64,000 nt of DNA, taken from positions 10,888,706 through 10,952,705 of the forward strand of contig NC_088296.1 of the NCBI RefSeq assembly GCF_032854445.1, read 5' to 3'. Under the pieces are notes generated by a model. That model was not told where the DNA came from, did no database searches, and saw only the letters and a program-made list of their open reading frames with translations. The translations under genes were made by a program, and so were the position numbers. This document shows, piece after piece, positions 1-12,293 of the stretch (positions within the stretch are counted from its first letter, which is position 1; each line of letters starts with the position of its first letter). Source of the DNA: Liolophura sinensis. Its lineage: Eukaryota; Mollusca; Polyplacophora; Chitonida; Chitonidae.

Positions 1-954
1 TGCTTGTCGGCCCAGCTGTGAAAGATTGTTCATGACGTGACCTCGGGAACGCCAATGGTACACAGGGCTAGTGTGTTATTTGGGTTGATAGTCGTCTCTC
101 TGACACGAGAAGACTGGCGACAAATCACTTACTCTGACACCATATTGATCCCATCACATCCGCCGACATGACAGCAAATCAACTCCAGGGCATTACAAAC
201 AATATAAGGATCAAAGCTACGCATTCATCACAGGGACCGTAAGACACTGGCTGCGTTAGACTAGAAGGCAGAGGTTGCCACCTGTTATTTTCGTGACTTG
301 CTGCAATGGGGAAAATCGGCAAACAAAAATACACGTATTAGCTTAAGCCGAGTCAAAATGGCTCGCGCATGTGATATTAGTTTAAACCTGTTTTTACGGA
401 TTTTCCTTCCGTGAGGTACGTGTTATTGATTTGTAAACTTGGTTTAACGCACTCTTGGCCAAAAGGGATAGAAAGTACTAGGTAGAATTGAGACAAACGT
501 AAAAAAAAAATAAAGAGCGGTTGCTCTTAATTGTATTTTGTCACAACTGCAAGGACGTTTAACGTTCACGGAGAACTACCGCAATTTGCCATGTACTTGA
601 CAAACCTATTCAGATTTAGCAGCTACAGAATCATTAAGAGCTGTTTTTGGAACAAGCAGAATCAATGGAAAACCATTGGCCATTGGCCACTCGGGTCCAA
701 GCTTAACTAACCACAAATGAATGGCAGTGTATAAGTACTACCTTACCAGTTGGTCCACAAAATGTCTTCGCATGGGCAGTACTGAACAACAGACAACATA
801 CAGCTTTCGTCAGAATTACCTTTGGCGGTTAAAGTTTAGTAGTTCACGCCGAAAAACGTGATCGGAAGTGCGAAAATGAATATTAGATTATACTGTAACA
901 ATTACTTTATGGAGCAAGCGTTCCAAGTATTATCAGTACTCTTTCCTTAAATTT

Positions 955-957
<3 letters not shown>
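1..957. other. No feature recognised
   Basis: AT-rich single-copy-looking sequence. I see no exon-like frame with splice sites, no tRNA-like segment and no tandem array. Confidence 0.5.
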
Positions 958-999
<42 letters not shown>

Positions 1000-1131
1000 A
1001 TTGGTGTTTTACGCCGTACTCAAGAATATTTCACTTATGCGACGGCGGCCAGCATTATGGTGGGTGGAAACCCGGGGGAAACCCACGACCATCCGCAGGT
1101 TGCTGGCAGACCTTCCCACTTACGGCCGGAG
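958..1131 (-). mobile_element. Core-SINE family A, 5'-truncated copy with long poly-T start
   Basis: A 41-base T run (958-998, the poly-A side of the minus-strand element) precedes the family A signature: GTGTTTTACGCCGTACTC, then GGCGGCCAGCATTATGGTGG, then ACCCACGACCATCCGCAGG. The tRNA-like head is missing, so the copy is 5'-truncated. About 12 bases of the GC-rich middle (GGGCAGAGCC region) are deleted compared with the full copy at 21753-22027. The flanks share TAAATTTA (948-955 and 1133-1140), a possible but low-complexity target-site duplication. Family A appears eleven times in this window. Confidence 0.85.
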
Positions 1132-1140
1132 ATAAATTTA

Positions 1141-3478
1141 TCTTAATCTACATACTACAAGTATAGAGAGTAAATGGGTATCAATTAATAACTTGGCCTC
1201 ACATGTTCTTGTTATATGCAACAACATATCACAAGAACCGAGATAGTGAAAAAAAGTAGTGGGCCTATGATTTGTGGCAAATACGTTTTTCGGGTGAAAA
1301 TTATTGGTAGTTGTTGACACTCACATATCGGCTCACAGGCAGTAGCCTAAACTCACCCATCCGTGAAATAGAAAGACGGGCCGTCGGGGAATAAATAAAG
1401 GTGGTATCGACATAAGATATTAAAAAAGTAACACGTCGTTAGTTAAAACTAACCGATAGGAAAACAGATTGGTTGGGGGCCTAATGGAACTGCCCGTATG
1501 TTACATGGGTTTCTGAATAACTACTCGGGGATGTATTCAGTTATGATAGGAATATATGTTGTCCTAGTGGGAAGGAGAAAAATCCTTTCGTGGAAAATAT
1601 AAATTTCACACCCACATGGAGTGAACGAGAGATGTACAGTGTATTTTAACACAGGGCGATAGGCATTGGAGATATCAGCTAAGCTTTGCAACAAGGTCCA
1701 GGTTTTGCGTGTCGTCTGTCCAGTCATGCTTGGCAAATTCAGCTGTAAATGCTTCCCCCACCCCCCACCTCCACCCCGCAACTCGTTTCCAAAATATTTC
1801 CGTTGCAAAACGCCTGTAGCTATTCAAGCGTGGGCATATTTAGCTGAAGTTTGTAAGATTTTACCCAGTCTTTGGAATGTTTCTTTTCTCCTAAAACTAG
1901 CTCTGGGATGCTAGTTAAACATCTTTAGCAGAGGGGGATATTCTTGTCAAAACTGACAATAATCACATAACTATGTCAGCAATTTGAGTAATTGGTTTGA
2001 GTATGTATTTGAAAAAACCTACCATCACGAAAAAATTATTGTTCCTACTGTTTTGGCGGAAATGTAAAACTGGACAGGATCTATGTGTCGAAACACACAT
2101 TTGTATATCAGCCGTCAACCAGAAGTGAGGATCCAGGTAAATAATTGCAAAGCCAATTCCATAAACGACGTTTAACACAAATCACAAATCTAAGAAACTA
2201 ACTATATAAAGTACGTAATTATGAAAAGAGAAGCCGTCGACAGTTTTTAATGACTTTGGAAAGGCGAAAGGTATGTCCAAACCAAAGAGACAGTATGAGT
2301 AATGCAATAAGAATATCAATTAGCAAGGGGAAATTAACTGATCAAGTGGTATCAATGCTTTCGATATCTTTTGATTGTAACTATAGTAGCTCAGGGAGGA
2401 AAAACATGTGATCGGAGAGGCCTTTTCGCTACACCTTTGAACAGTCGTCATGGCGATGCTGTTTGTATTTTCTGCACGTCTCTTTTTATGTGGGCCAGAC
2501 TGGTTGAGTGGTCAACTGGTTAGTTCTGTAGTTCGCTCTAACTTTATTCATCGGTCTGCTTGAAAGGCTTCTTTTCTTCTAAAGTTACTGTCATGAAAAT
2601 GGCCAAAGACACCGCATGTTCTATGTCAATGCGTCTCATCTTAGCTCATTTCTTCAAAGCTTAACATCTCCTCCCGTATCTACTTTTCCCTTATATAGTA
2701 ATTTTGGTCACCTAAGACTGACTTGCCCCGGCAATCTTGTTTGGTCACCGAACCCTCCACATCGTCAAAATCGCTGAAGTGTCGGACAAAGCAATTCAGA
2801 CGTCTGCCCTTGTCTAGATTTAGATTTCCTGCGCCTTCAATATGAACGCTTCCCTCGCGGCTAGATAAACAGTACGTTCTTCCGTTGAGGGAATCTCAGA
2901 TCGACACCACCATGTCTGATAAACTTCACCCTACACGACCCAATGAAGTAAGACGTAATTTGACTTACAAGTACAAGTACAACAAGGTGTCCAATCGCCT
3001 TCGGCTATTAGCAGAAATAACTATGCAAGTGTTAGTATAGGTATTCAGACACGAAACCTCTCGTCTGGCGAGAATTCATGTTTTCCAGAGATGGATGTCT
3101 TTTTATGGACCCTACCATAACAGATAGGTGAAAATAATAACAGAAATTATAGGATTTAATTTGTTAGATTTACATTCCATAACGCTGGGAGCAAATTTAA
3201 TCAATAAAATAGAACATCGAGGGTATTTGTAATACCGTTTTTCTACATTTCGCGAATGAGAATTCTATCCACATTACAAGTCTCTTTTGCTATTCCGTTC
3301 TTCTAAGCAATTAAAGTCTACACTGCTTGTTACTTTTTTTCTATGGTATTTTATTTAACAAATTTTCCGTAAGTGTCTTACGGGCAGCTCAAAGAAGTGG
3401 AAACAGCAGTAGAATGCGTCGTTTTCATTTGTGACCTTGCAAACTCATTTAACAAACCTTTCGTACTTAACAAATTAC
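1141..3478. other. No gene recognised
   Basis: Only short opposing reading frames that lack splice or initiation context. A C-rich tract lies near 1757-1778. Near 2963 the minus strand has a GTAAGT donor-like site behind a possible 40-base exon, too short to call. Confidence 0.45.
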
Positions 3479-3480
3479 CG

Positions 3481-3820
3481 GCCCCGATAGCACAGTTTGC
3501 AGAGCGTCCGCTTTGAGAGATCCAGGCTCAACCCTGGGTCGAGTCTCACCTAAGACTTATAACTTCCTCGCTGGCGTTTACCATAAAGGGGATAGTGCAA
3601 CAACTGGTTGACCGGTATCGGTATAATGGCCCAGGCGGGGCGCCTTACTTGCTTTCTGTAATTCGACACAGTGAAGCAGCACTAGATAAAAGAGCGGTGG
3701 AAATCCGTCCTGCATCAAGGCGGCACATTGCATGCACTCTAACCATCCTTTCGTCGTCATTTGACAGAAAAAATTGTTAAATACGACGTTAAACTCCAAG
3801 CAGGCAGGCATGCACGCACG
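3481..3820 (+). mobile_element. tRNA-derived SINE family B, near full length
   Basis: It begins with a tRNA-like head (CCCCGATAGCACAG, GAGCGTCCGCTT; B-box-like CCTGGGTCGAGTC). The family body follows (GCGTTTACCATAAAGGGGAT, GGCGGGGCGCCTTACTTGC, AAAAGAGCGGTGGAAATCCG). The shared 3' end is CGTCGTCAT...GAAAAAATTG...ACGACGTTAAACTCCAAGC, here followed by GCAGG/CACG repeats rather than the usual ACTCAC tail. Other copies lie at 29580, 37409 (fragment), 42785 and 49101. Short frames inside it on both strands are not genes. Confidence 0.85.
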
Positions 3821-3823
3821 CAC

Positions 3824-4537
3824 TTAGCATATTAAATACTTGGGCTCTTTCATCGTGTACAAAACATACAAGTACTGTCCCAAATCACCTCTAGTCCAGT
3901 TCAATATGACCGGAGGGAACGGTAATCAAATTAGACATGACCAAGAATGTCATCTTTAACCTAGAATGCCTTAACGTCGTTATTCGCAAATCAACCTAAA
4001 TCTTTTTTAAGATAACGATATATGCTGATGACTTATGATTGACGTACACCTATCTTCTCTTTTATTGTATTGGAATCACAAACGTATATAAAATTATAAA
4101 ACAGGCCAAGAATTGCATGCGGTATTATACGTTGACGATTTCGCTACGCTTCACATGATAGGCTGATGAAAAATTGCCGCTTCCGTGGAACGTTAACCCG
4201 ATGACCATTCTCTCTCTTTTTTTAGAAATTGTCCAAACACGTGGCATTACCATTTAGTATTGGGTTACTGTTTCTTGTTTCCTTTAAATAGCACAACATC
4301 CTAAGCCATTAATGAAAACGAGTCAAATCAATCTCGTTAGTGCCAATCAATATCAGCCAGGGGATTCTCTTCTTTCAATGCGGAGAAAATGTTTCAAACC
4401 CAATCATGTATAATGCTCATTAGCGATCTATACGCCATATTTTACAATGGGATACCACCATAGTCAAGAAAGGTGATTAGAATTGACCATCTAATTAGGT
4501 CTAACCTAGTTGAAAGTGTTTACGATTTTCAATCTGT
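3824..4537. other. No feature recognised
   Basis: AT-rich sequence with no supported gene or repeat. Confidence 0.5.
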
Positions 4538-4925
4538 ACTGATCCCTGATATACGCGATCCACTCATCCCGTATTCATACTATTCACTGATCCCGTATTC
4601 ATACTATTCACTGATCCCGTATTCATACTATTCACTGATCCCGTATTCATACTATTCACTGGCCCGGATACATACTTTTCATTGATTCCTGATACGCACT
4701 ATTCATGTGGCCCTGATTTACAATATTCATTGGTCCCCGATATATACTGTTCAGTGATCCCTGACACATGATATTCATTGATCCTTGATACTTACTATTC
4801 ATCGGTCCCTGATACATGCCATTCAGTGGTCACTGATAGATTCCATTCATTGGCCCCTGATACATAGTACTCATTGGTCCCTGATACATACTATTCATTG
4901 GTCCCCGATATATACACCATTCAGA
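4538..4925. repeat. 24-bp minisatellite, about 16 units
   Basis: Tandem units of 24 bp built on CTGATCCCGTATTCATACTATTCA. Four nearly identical copies lie at about 4565-4660. Both sides decay into variants such as GGTCCCTGATACATACTATT. Because the unit is a multiple of three, an open frame crosses the identical copies (repeated LIPYSYYS), which is a by-product of the repeat. At 4962, 37 bases beyond the array, there is a GTAAGT donor-like site with no convincing exon before it. Confidence 0.9.
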
Positions 4926-7900
4926 AAACAGTGCGGAACATTTCAGATCGTTGGTGTTAATGTAAGTATGATTTTATTCATCTAAATGAATAACGAATAC
5001 ATTTAGGCTGTTCGTGACGTGTCACGCCAATCGTCAAAACACGCCCACACCGTGCATCCCTTTTGCGTTTCTGCTTCGGGTGCATTTCTAAACAAGCATT
5101 CAAACTTTTCAATTAGATCTCCATACATTTGTCGAATTAAATCATTGTTAAAACTTATCTGTATATGGTTTCGTTCTTTATGTATCTTATTTGTTTGTGT
5201 AATTAATCAAAGTGGGAAGCGTCCTCATAGATTCTATTCTCTTAGTTACATTCAGGAAAAAGCAACAACGTTGAATTAATGATTGGTGTACACAAAAAAC
5301 AGGTAAAATTACTTCCGTATCTCCAATGGTTTCAGCCAATCGAATTACCAGATTTGTTTGGTTATCCCAAAAATATGACTACAGTGAAGGAAGGTGGATG
5401 GCGGAGTTGACCACTACCCTTTGCCAGGCCCCTATATTCTGGTCTGCGATCTCAATGGTCACTAACTGTTGACTGCAGTGAGAACAACGAACGCGTTATG
5501 TCACTTAGGCCAGCGATTACATTGAACCATTTATTACAGATCAGATCATGTCTTTTGCTTACTCAACACTCAGCATATTGAGGTCATTTATCTCTCCACA
5601 ATCTTCATTTCAGCTCTTTACCCAGTCTTCTAAACAACCTGAATGATTGCCTGCAAGAATGACCAAATATCAAATTATTTGATCTTCCCCCCCCCACCCC
5701 TCCAATCCGATTTTGCGACAACGTCTTTACTATTTTATGCATTCTGCTTTAAGAAGAAAACAACACACTGGTTCACACATAGTCACGAGGCAACGAAAGA
5801 AATACAATGTTTTCCATTTTATACGAGTGCTCATGTTTTCATGCACATAAATCCTTCTCATAAATCCATTTCCTGTTTAGGGTTGGGTTACTTACTCCTG
5901 TTTCATTCCCTGAGTTCTAAACGATCATTCAACCTGAAGCTGACCACGACTTTTCTGTCCAAATCAATTGATGAAGGTGCGATAAAATTAGAGCTTACCT
6001 CAAAAACAAGGCTGGATGAAAAACGGCCTGCGAGACATTTGAGAATGATTCTGGAGTGTGTATTTAATTTCCAGTATTAGTTGAAGGCATCTGTAAAAAT
6101 CGCAGGCTAATGGTGCCAAAACCCGGTAATAACTGAAATTACACTCGTGCACTTCCTCGAAATTTCTTGCCGTCGGGTTCTCATGGTATTTGTTAGACAA
6201 AATTGTATTATGCTGAAGCCTAGCCGAGGAAATTGCCAGCGTAACGATATTTATCCCAGGCCAATGAAACAGGTTGAGAAAACTATATTGTCACAATACT
6301 TAATTTTTTGTTCAGGATGTATTTTTATCTACATTTCTGAATTTAAAAAATACAAAAAAAGCAGCGGACATCTTGTAAGAGAGCTAAGCATAGTGAAAAA
6401 AGATCCGAAGATCATAAAACAACATTGTCAGTGAACGTCAATTTTGTATTAGATTTATTTTCTTCTTAAATATGAACAAATATCAAGGAGGATTTATTTT
6501 GACTCTGAAATTAGGTTGTTTTAGAGGGACAGTTTACTGGAACGAAATTCAGTTCAAGATTACAAAAACATACACAGTATCAACAAATCTTTAACTTCCT
6601 GGCATAAATGTCTTGCAGCCATGAACTAACGCACATTATTATCAGAAGATATGAATGTAAAAGAAAACACACGAAATGTTTTCATCGTCGCACTGCATTA
6701 GTTTTCGATTTATTACATAGTAACAAGTAGGCAAAGCCCCGATTAATTCGGTTATAAGGGGCACTCACTTAAACTTGTGTACATTTTTTCCTCGGTAAGG
6801 GACAATTTCTTATCAGTGATTTAATGCGGTTAAGCACCTCGGCAATCGTTAGCCACGCATTACCCAAAAACCAGAATTGTAAGAAATGAAGAAACGGGTC
6901 TGAAAGTTTGATGTGTTCCCCAGATACTTTACGGCAGCTGTCGCAGATCTGGGTCAACAATAGTCTGCGTCGATGTAGCATAGGTTATTCCGTAATGTAT
7001 AGTTCACAGCAAACGACTATGTTGTACATGTATAGGAACTGTTATGGAGGGGTTCATTAGTTGTTGATATTAAGCCATGCCAAGACGAAATATTTATCCC
7101 AGCAATAAAAATCATTGAACGTAATCTTTCCTGTGGTTCAAGATGACAATATGTTTTGTATTTTTTTTGTTCCCGTAATTTTAATACTGCCAACCTGCTT
7201 GTGCATCTCGCAGGAAGTTACATGACAAAACTGGTAACTGGGACAAAATGCGTTAAAATAAACCACTCCTGAACTAAAAGAATCAATCGTTCGGGATATT
7301 CGCAACCGCAAACGACGCGGAAACTCGATTTGCCATTTCCAAGAAAATCTCGAGCGGCATGTAGCTGAGATCGAAGGATGGGGAATGCCCATTCCGTGGA
7401 TATTTCCACAGCTGTTACAGTTTGAGGTCAACAGTACACTTAATCCCTGAACGGTAATCCACTGGAGCCTTATTCCGGAAAATTGGATACATTGATGTGG
7501 TCACGGAATTGCCCGAGGGATAACTCTGTTGCAGAGTAAATAGACTCATCGTCTGGGAGCGCTCTTCGATATTTAGGAACACCCAAGCACCTTCCGCCGC
7601 CGGACAAGAATCCTGGAACTGTTGATAAAGTGTGCATGTAGTTAAGCTAGCGTAGAGGTTGTGTGGCTTCTTGTGCGAGAAAATACTTCCAAATAAGACG
7701 ATTTTTTTTCTCTCTCCCTGTAGGACACATGCGCGATTACCTCTAGCAACACACGAATGTTTGTGTGCGATTTTAAGCTTTCTCAGCCTGATTTGGTCAC
7801 TTAAGCGTAAGGAGGCTCTGGGTAGGTGTGAAAAACGTCTTCCACAGTCTTTTTATACGGTTATATTTTTTTAGCCTTGGTGTGTTTGCGAAAATAAAAG

Positions 7901-9650
7901 AGTTCTTTATAAAATAGGAAATCCACTCCCTCGCCGGATTTGAGTCACGTAACAGTCATATTCGCCGTGTACAACGCTATTACCCAACATAATGGACATT
8001 TTCCAAAAGGCTCAAGGCCAACCAACTGAGCAATAAGCTTATTGTTTATAACACCATCACTTGCATGTATCAAATACACTTTAATATACCATATTGCCTA
8101 AATCTGTCCCAATTATATCGCTACCAACCGCTCGCGCACTAATGCTTTTTTTAAGGAGCAAACAAAACACTCAACAATAAGAAACTATAAATTGCCAGCC
8201 AAATGTTCGTCTCGGTGCACAAATGGCTAATGACTGGTATCACGTCGTTGTAAAATTGTCCTAACTCGCAGGGAAGAATGGCACATTTGCGTTTATATTT
8301 TTAACGCGGAGTTTCTTCCAATGGGTGGCAGCGTGTTACATTTCAGAGTAGTGGGCTTATTACAGGCGATGAAGGATTACAGACACCCACTACACCATGG
8401 TGCCAGCGGATTTCGACATCGATTCGAAACCGCCCTTTCCATGTCATGTTTTAAACCAGGTTAAGCCATGAGCAAATTTTATAATTAATTGAACGCTACA
8501 ATGCTGCTTCGTTTTGTCTGCTAAACTGTGGTTCGAAACCCAAATACGATATTTTTATTTATATGCTAACATATTCATTTTGTACTTTTCGAATATCTTA
8601 TTCAAAAGTTCGTTGCTTAATACTTGGTATGTTTTAGAAGTGGACATTTCTAACCATTTAAAAAATGCTAGTCAGCTAAACAACTTCTTACCGGGGAAAA
8701 ATTGCCGCCGTCGGTTTTAATAAAGTAACTGTCAAAAGCTTTCTTTGCTTCTTATTCGATCAAAATGTGTTTTGGTCTAGAGATTACCACACATCATGGA
8801 CAGTAATTGATAAATAATAAGTTAAAACTTCGAAGACAGAATTATTTCTGATGTCCCAACCCCTCGGGGCAACCTGTCAAACAAGAACGTTGTCATAAGT
8901 ACGTCTGGAACATTTTCTTTTCCAGTGACAAAATTCCCGTCTACATCTCTTCCTGTGATGTGCTTAAAAGCAGAGCGATGATGACACTAAATGTCAAAAT
9001 AGGAGAGCAATCTAGCAATGTGTGTGGTAAAGAGCTTTGACGTAGAAAACGAAAATCAGTGTGCTATAAGGGGGTTGAATTTTTTTCTTTTTTTTTTCAT
9101 TTTCACCTTACTCTATGACCATTGATATTAGGGCGCAGATGTTTACCGAGTGAAGAAATCTGCGGCAAGCTTGGATGGGTGATTCGCCTCGTCTGTCCTA
9201 GGCCACTGAGGGATTGTAAGCTTATTTCACTGATTTGTGATTCGTTGATTTCTGGATTTGTTCATTTATTTCATTGTTGTTTCACACCGTACTTAATAAT
9301 TGTTTGTGCTTGGAAGAAACTGGGTCCATGTTTACCAAGCAACTTAAGACGTAAATCATAAATCAAGTTCTTAAAAAGCCAAACTTAGAATAGGAAGCAC
9401 CATTGTAAACAGGTACATTGCTCTGCAGTAAAGAATCATTGTACAAATTTTAAACATTCTAGACCAAAACGTAGGGTTTAAGTGTAGCTGTGTTTGATTG
9501 CTTTTACTTAAGTCCTAAGACCCTGGGAAAATACAGGTCGAGAAGTGCTCAGCCTAAACCACCCACATTTGGCAAGCTCCTGACGACCGCTTATTAATAT
9601 TTACTAATGGCACAGAAGCAGTGAAATCTTGAGAATAGACGAATTCTATG
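4926..9650. other. No supported gene; scattered weak frames
   Basis: The longest open frame (5643-6080, +, 145 codons) has low-complexity, phenylalanine- and serine-rich content and no splice or Kozak support. Two minus-strand frames (6769-6981 and 7138-7431) share a short related segment (LLTQICDSC versus LLTSNCNSC), possibly decayed duplicated coding sequence. Homopolymer C (5689-5701) and T tracts occur. A weak family-A-like trace (TGTTTCACACCGTACTTAA) lies near 9278-9298. Confidence 0.4.
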
Positions 9651-9722
9651 TGTGACTTGAATCCGTAACTCGTGTATCCCTGGTACTGAAAGACAAGCGC
9701 CTTTGTCCACTCGGCCAGGATC
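9651..9722 (-). repeat. tRNA-Ser/Leu-like segment, probably a SINE head or tRNA pseudogene
   Basis: Read on the minus strand it has an A-box-like TGGCCGAGTGGACAAAGGCG followed about 40 bases later by B-box-like GGATTCAAGTC. This spacing fits a class II (long variable arm) tRNA. The 3' acceptor stem is not evident and the TTC-loop G is lost, so a functional tRNA is unlikely. No downstream sequence matches SINE families A or B. Confidence 0.45.
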
Positions 9723-10448
9723 CGCTCACATCAGGCCTTCGATGTCACCGACTTCTTTCACTGGTATCTTAAAATTCAAATTCAATTTTTCCTGTCATTA
9801 CCATTGATTTCTTAACTTGTACGATGGCATATTCGTTTGCATTTAATCTGCTGGTATGGAAGCCATTCTGCTATCAAGCATTTGATTATTTCGATATTCG
9901 GAAAATAAATGGCATGTAGCATATGCGTAGAAACATACCCTTTTGATATATAATATCGCCGCGATCCTACAGCACAGGTATCTTGGGAATCTGTCATGAT
10001 TTACATAATGAAATATGAGAGAGTGTCTGTTTAAACATTACAGACTATACCTGACGTCCTCGCGTGTCGCGCGGCTAGAATCTTAAAATTTCCTACGTGG
10101 AAACATTAACGAGGCAGGGGCGATCGTTTTCTTTAAATTAAAAACCCCAGTGTGTCCAAACGCAAAATGACGGTCTTGCATGCACAGAAGTAATTAAACA
10201 TTTATACCCGTATGGAAGCAAGAGCTTAAATAAAAGTGCAAAATCGTAAGGACGTAATTTTGAAAGAAATACATTTAAGTGAATTTGTCGACGAATTCTT
10301 CAACAAAAGCTTTCATCTGGTTGTTTGATTCATTAATTTATGTTTAGTTTTTAGTATATACGTATTGAATTGTCTTCCGGACCAATTTATTTCAGCCTTG
10401 CAGTATGCTATGGTTTTGTGAATAGTTAGCGTTACACAGTTGCAGAGA

Positions 10449-10578
10449 GGGGCCAGTAAAATGTGACTCTGCGGGGCGTCATGTCTTCAGCGTGATACTT
10501 TAGTGGCGGCATAACGTTTGCGGCATGAAGAACTCGCCCTGAAACACGAAGACGCCGGATGACTCCTTGTCATCATTT
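10449..10578 (+). mobile_element. Fragment of SINE-like element C
   Basis: The segment TAAAATGTGACTCTGCGGGG, then GTCATGTCTTCAGCGTGATA, then CTTTAGTGG matches the body of the element at 33284-33455. The 3' part (GACGCCGGATGACTCCTTG) is badly degraded. It directly abuts an AT microsatellite and the R530 repeat. Confidence 0.6.
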
Positions 10579-10585
10579 TGCTAAG

Positions 10586-10588
<3 letters not shown>

Positions 10589-10616
<28 letters not shown>
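10589..10616. repeat. (AT)n microsatellite
   Basis: About 14 AT dinucleotides immediately 5' of R530 copy 1. Confidence 0.9.
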
Positions 10617-10620
<4 letters not shown>

Positions 10621-11144
10621 TAAAATACTTAAAGTATTGAATATATATAAGTAGTTTCCAGGTTTTGCTTTAATGAAAATCAGCAATTGGATGTCAGGAA
10701 GTCACCAAGTATAAATGCTCTCAACTTTTTATGGAATGTAAGTGCAGAGTAACAAGTTCTGAAGTGTCAAATGCGTGCGGCTTCAAACGCACAGCGTTAG
10801 ACGTCATGCAGTTTCCTTTGAGCAGCCAGACTATGCTACAACGAAATATTGACTGTAGTGAACATACGTGTGATTTCTCCTTACTTGCTATCTGTTATCA
10901 CACGTAAGTCATCCCATTGTTCTTGCCGCTATAATATAACACACATCGATTTACACATGTCTACATTAAAGCAAAACAGCGGTAAGATATGGTACTTGAG
11001 ACATTACTAATTCCAGACGTGATGAAATGTACACTAAAATACTCCAACCACCGTGGTCATCATTTAATGGAATTATTGATGATAGTGACTATAAATGCCG
11101 ACCATTTTCTATGTATCACGCGGTTGCCGAAACGCGGTTGCCGA

Positions 11145-11148
<4 letters not shown>
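10621..11148. repeat. R530 dispersed repeat, copy 1 (uninterrupted)
   Basis: A 528-bp segment from TAAAATACTTAAAGTATTG to the doubled ACGCGGTTGCCGAA motif. It recurs at 29406-30308 with roughly 3% divergence by eye, the second copy being split by a SINE. Both copies end directly at an (AT)n run, and both contain the GCGGTTGCCGAAAC duplication near the 3' end. There is no coding content and no terminal inverted repeat that I can see. The site CTTCAAACGCACAG here (near 10784-10797) is the empty counterpart of the SINE insertion in copy 2. It could be a segmental duplication or a nonautonomous repeat family. Confidence 0.9.

Positions 11149-11192
<44 letters not shown>
11149..11192. repeat. (AT)n microsatellite
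   Basis: An uninterrupted AT run at the 3' boundary of R530 copy 1. Confidence 0.95.
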
Positions 11193-11194
<2 letters not shown>

Positions 11195-11433
11195 TACTGC
11201 GCTAAAAGGTCTGTTACAAAATTAATAATATTTTGTGCAGTTGTACATGTACATCCCCATCGAGTGTACGATATTCCCTTAACGATGTTATTGCGACACC
11301 GTGAACTAAAGTTGCACCAATGACCAGTGAAACACCAAGTATCAAACACATGGATAGATGTGATAAACATTCTTCTCTTCTTTTTGTGTATTATTTCTCA
11401 TTTGCTTACTTTTTTTGTGAAGCATTTTCCCAG

Positions 11434-11565
11434 GAAGATGTTTTTGGCATCTTTTTCAGCGCCAGTAATACGACTTTCTTTTGTCGACTTTTTAACTGGT
11501 CCATTTTCCGAGTGGGGTTCAGAAAAAGATTTTGATCTTGCTGGGGTTATCTTAGCTTCACTTCG
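11434..11565 (+). CDS. Weak candidate internal exon, unknown
   Basis: A pyrimidine-rich tract ending TTTTCCCAG precedes, and CTTCG|GTAAGG follows. Only one of the three frames between these sites is open (44 codons; begins KMFLASFSAPVIRL, ends LAGVILASLR), with entering and leaving phase 2. The minus strand is also open over the same interval, and an open stretch this short is expected by chance fairly often. I do not recognise the product. It lies 5' of the TATA-like box at 11831 and need not belong to that candidate gene. Confidence 0.15.
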
Positions 11566-11830
11566 GTAAGGTTTGCAAAAGGAAACTGTGATCATCGTTC
11601 CCAATTGTGTCCATCGAGCTGTTCTATGATGATGACCTGTGGTGACCTATAATGGCAAGCGACACAGAAATAACATACTTGCATTCCAAAAGTGTCATCG
11701 TTTCCCTCTGAAATACGGCACATTGTCTCTTGTAGGCTGAACAGAAGCTACGTCCGTGTCCGACGGTGTCGGAAAATCCCCCTCCCCCTGATCTTTTCCT
11801 CTGCCTAGTGCAACGTTCTCATTCAAGGGT

Positions 11831-11838
11831 TATAAAAG
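11831..11838 (+). promoter_or_regulatory. TATA box candidate (TATAAAAG)
   Basis: TATAAAAG is a consensus-quality TATA box. It lies 53 bp before an ATG that opens a signal-peptide-like exon. About 30 bp downstream lies an initiator-like CTCACCAG (near 11851-11858). This is inferred from spacing only. Confidence 0.35.
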
Positions 11839-11883
11839 AGATCGAAGTGCGCTCACCAGGTGCCTAAGAATTATACCAAGTGA

Positions 11884-11985
11884 ATGGAACTGCGCGGGCC
11901 GAGTGCTTTGCTGGTGATCTCCCTTGGGGTGTTCGTTGGCGCAGGTTTTAATCCCCATGATTGCCAGCTCGACGAAATTATCCAG
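11884..11985 (+). CDS. Candidate first coding exon of a small secreted protein
   Basis: Thirty-four codons from ATG to ATCCAG|GTAATT, a good splice donor, leaving phase 0. The translation starts MELRGPSALLVISLGVFVGA and continues GFNPHDCQLDEIIQ. It has a short charged n-region, a 15-residue hydrophobic core and small residues (G-A-G) at a plausible cleavage point, as expected of a signal peptide. A TATA box sits 53 bp upstream. The best next exon by frame is 12294-12521. An alternative is a short exon at about 12049-12083, bounded by CGCTAAG and AA|GTATGT. I do not recognise the product. It could be a peptide or secreted matrix protein precursor, or a chance frame; cDNA would settle it. Confidence 0.4.
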
Positions 11986-12293
11986 GTAATTAACGCGTCT
12001 TGAGCAGATTTAAGCTCAAGGTATTGCTGTTGAAACCTCTGGTCCGCTAAGATTGAACACGTCTCTATGCCGTGGCGCATGCACAAGTATGTAATTTGAA
12101 GGCATAGTGGCCGCGGTCATCATGTCATTTGGAGTTAAGCCGACGATGTCCTCTTAACACTTGGTGATCCCTAAGGTACAAGGTATTTCAGTGACACTGG
12201 GACCAGCGGCTGTCGTGTCATCAAGAGTCCCCTGGCTTTCGGATTGGCTATGATTAAGTTCATACTAGAAAACTCGAACGTCTCAGCCTGCAG

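Noticed and set aside
5643-6080. 145-codon plus-strand open frame
   Set aside because: Low-complexity Phe/Ser/Thr-rich translation over AT-rich sequence, no recognisable motif, no splice sites or good start context.
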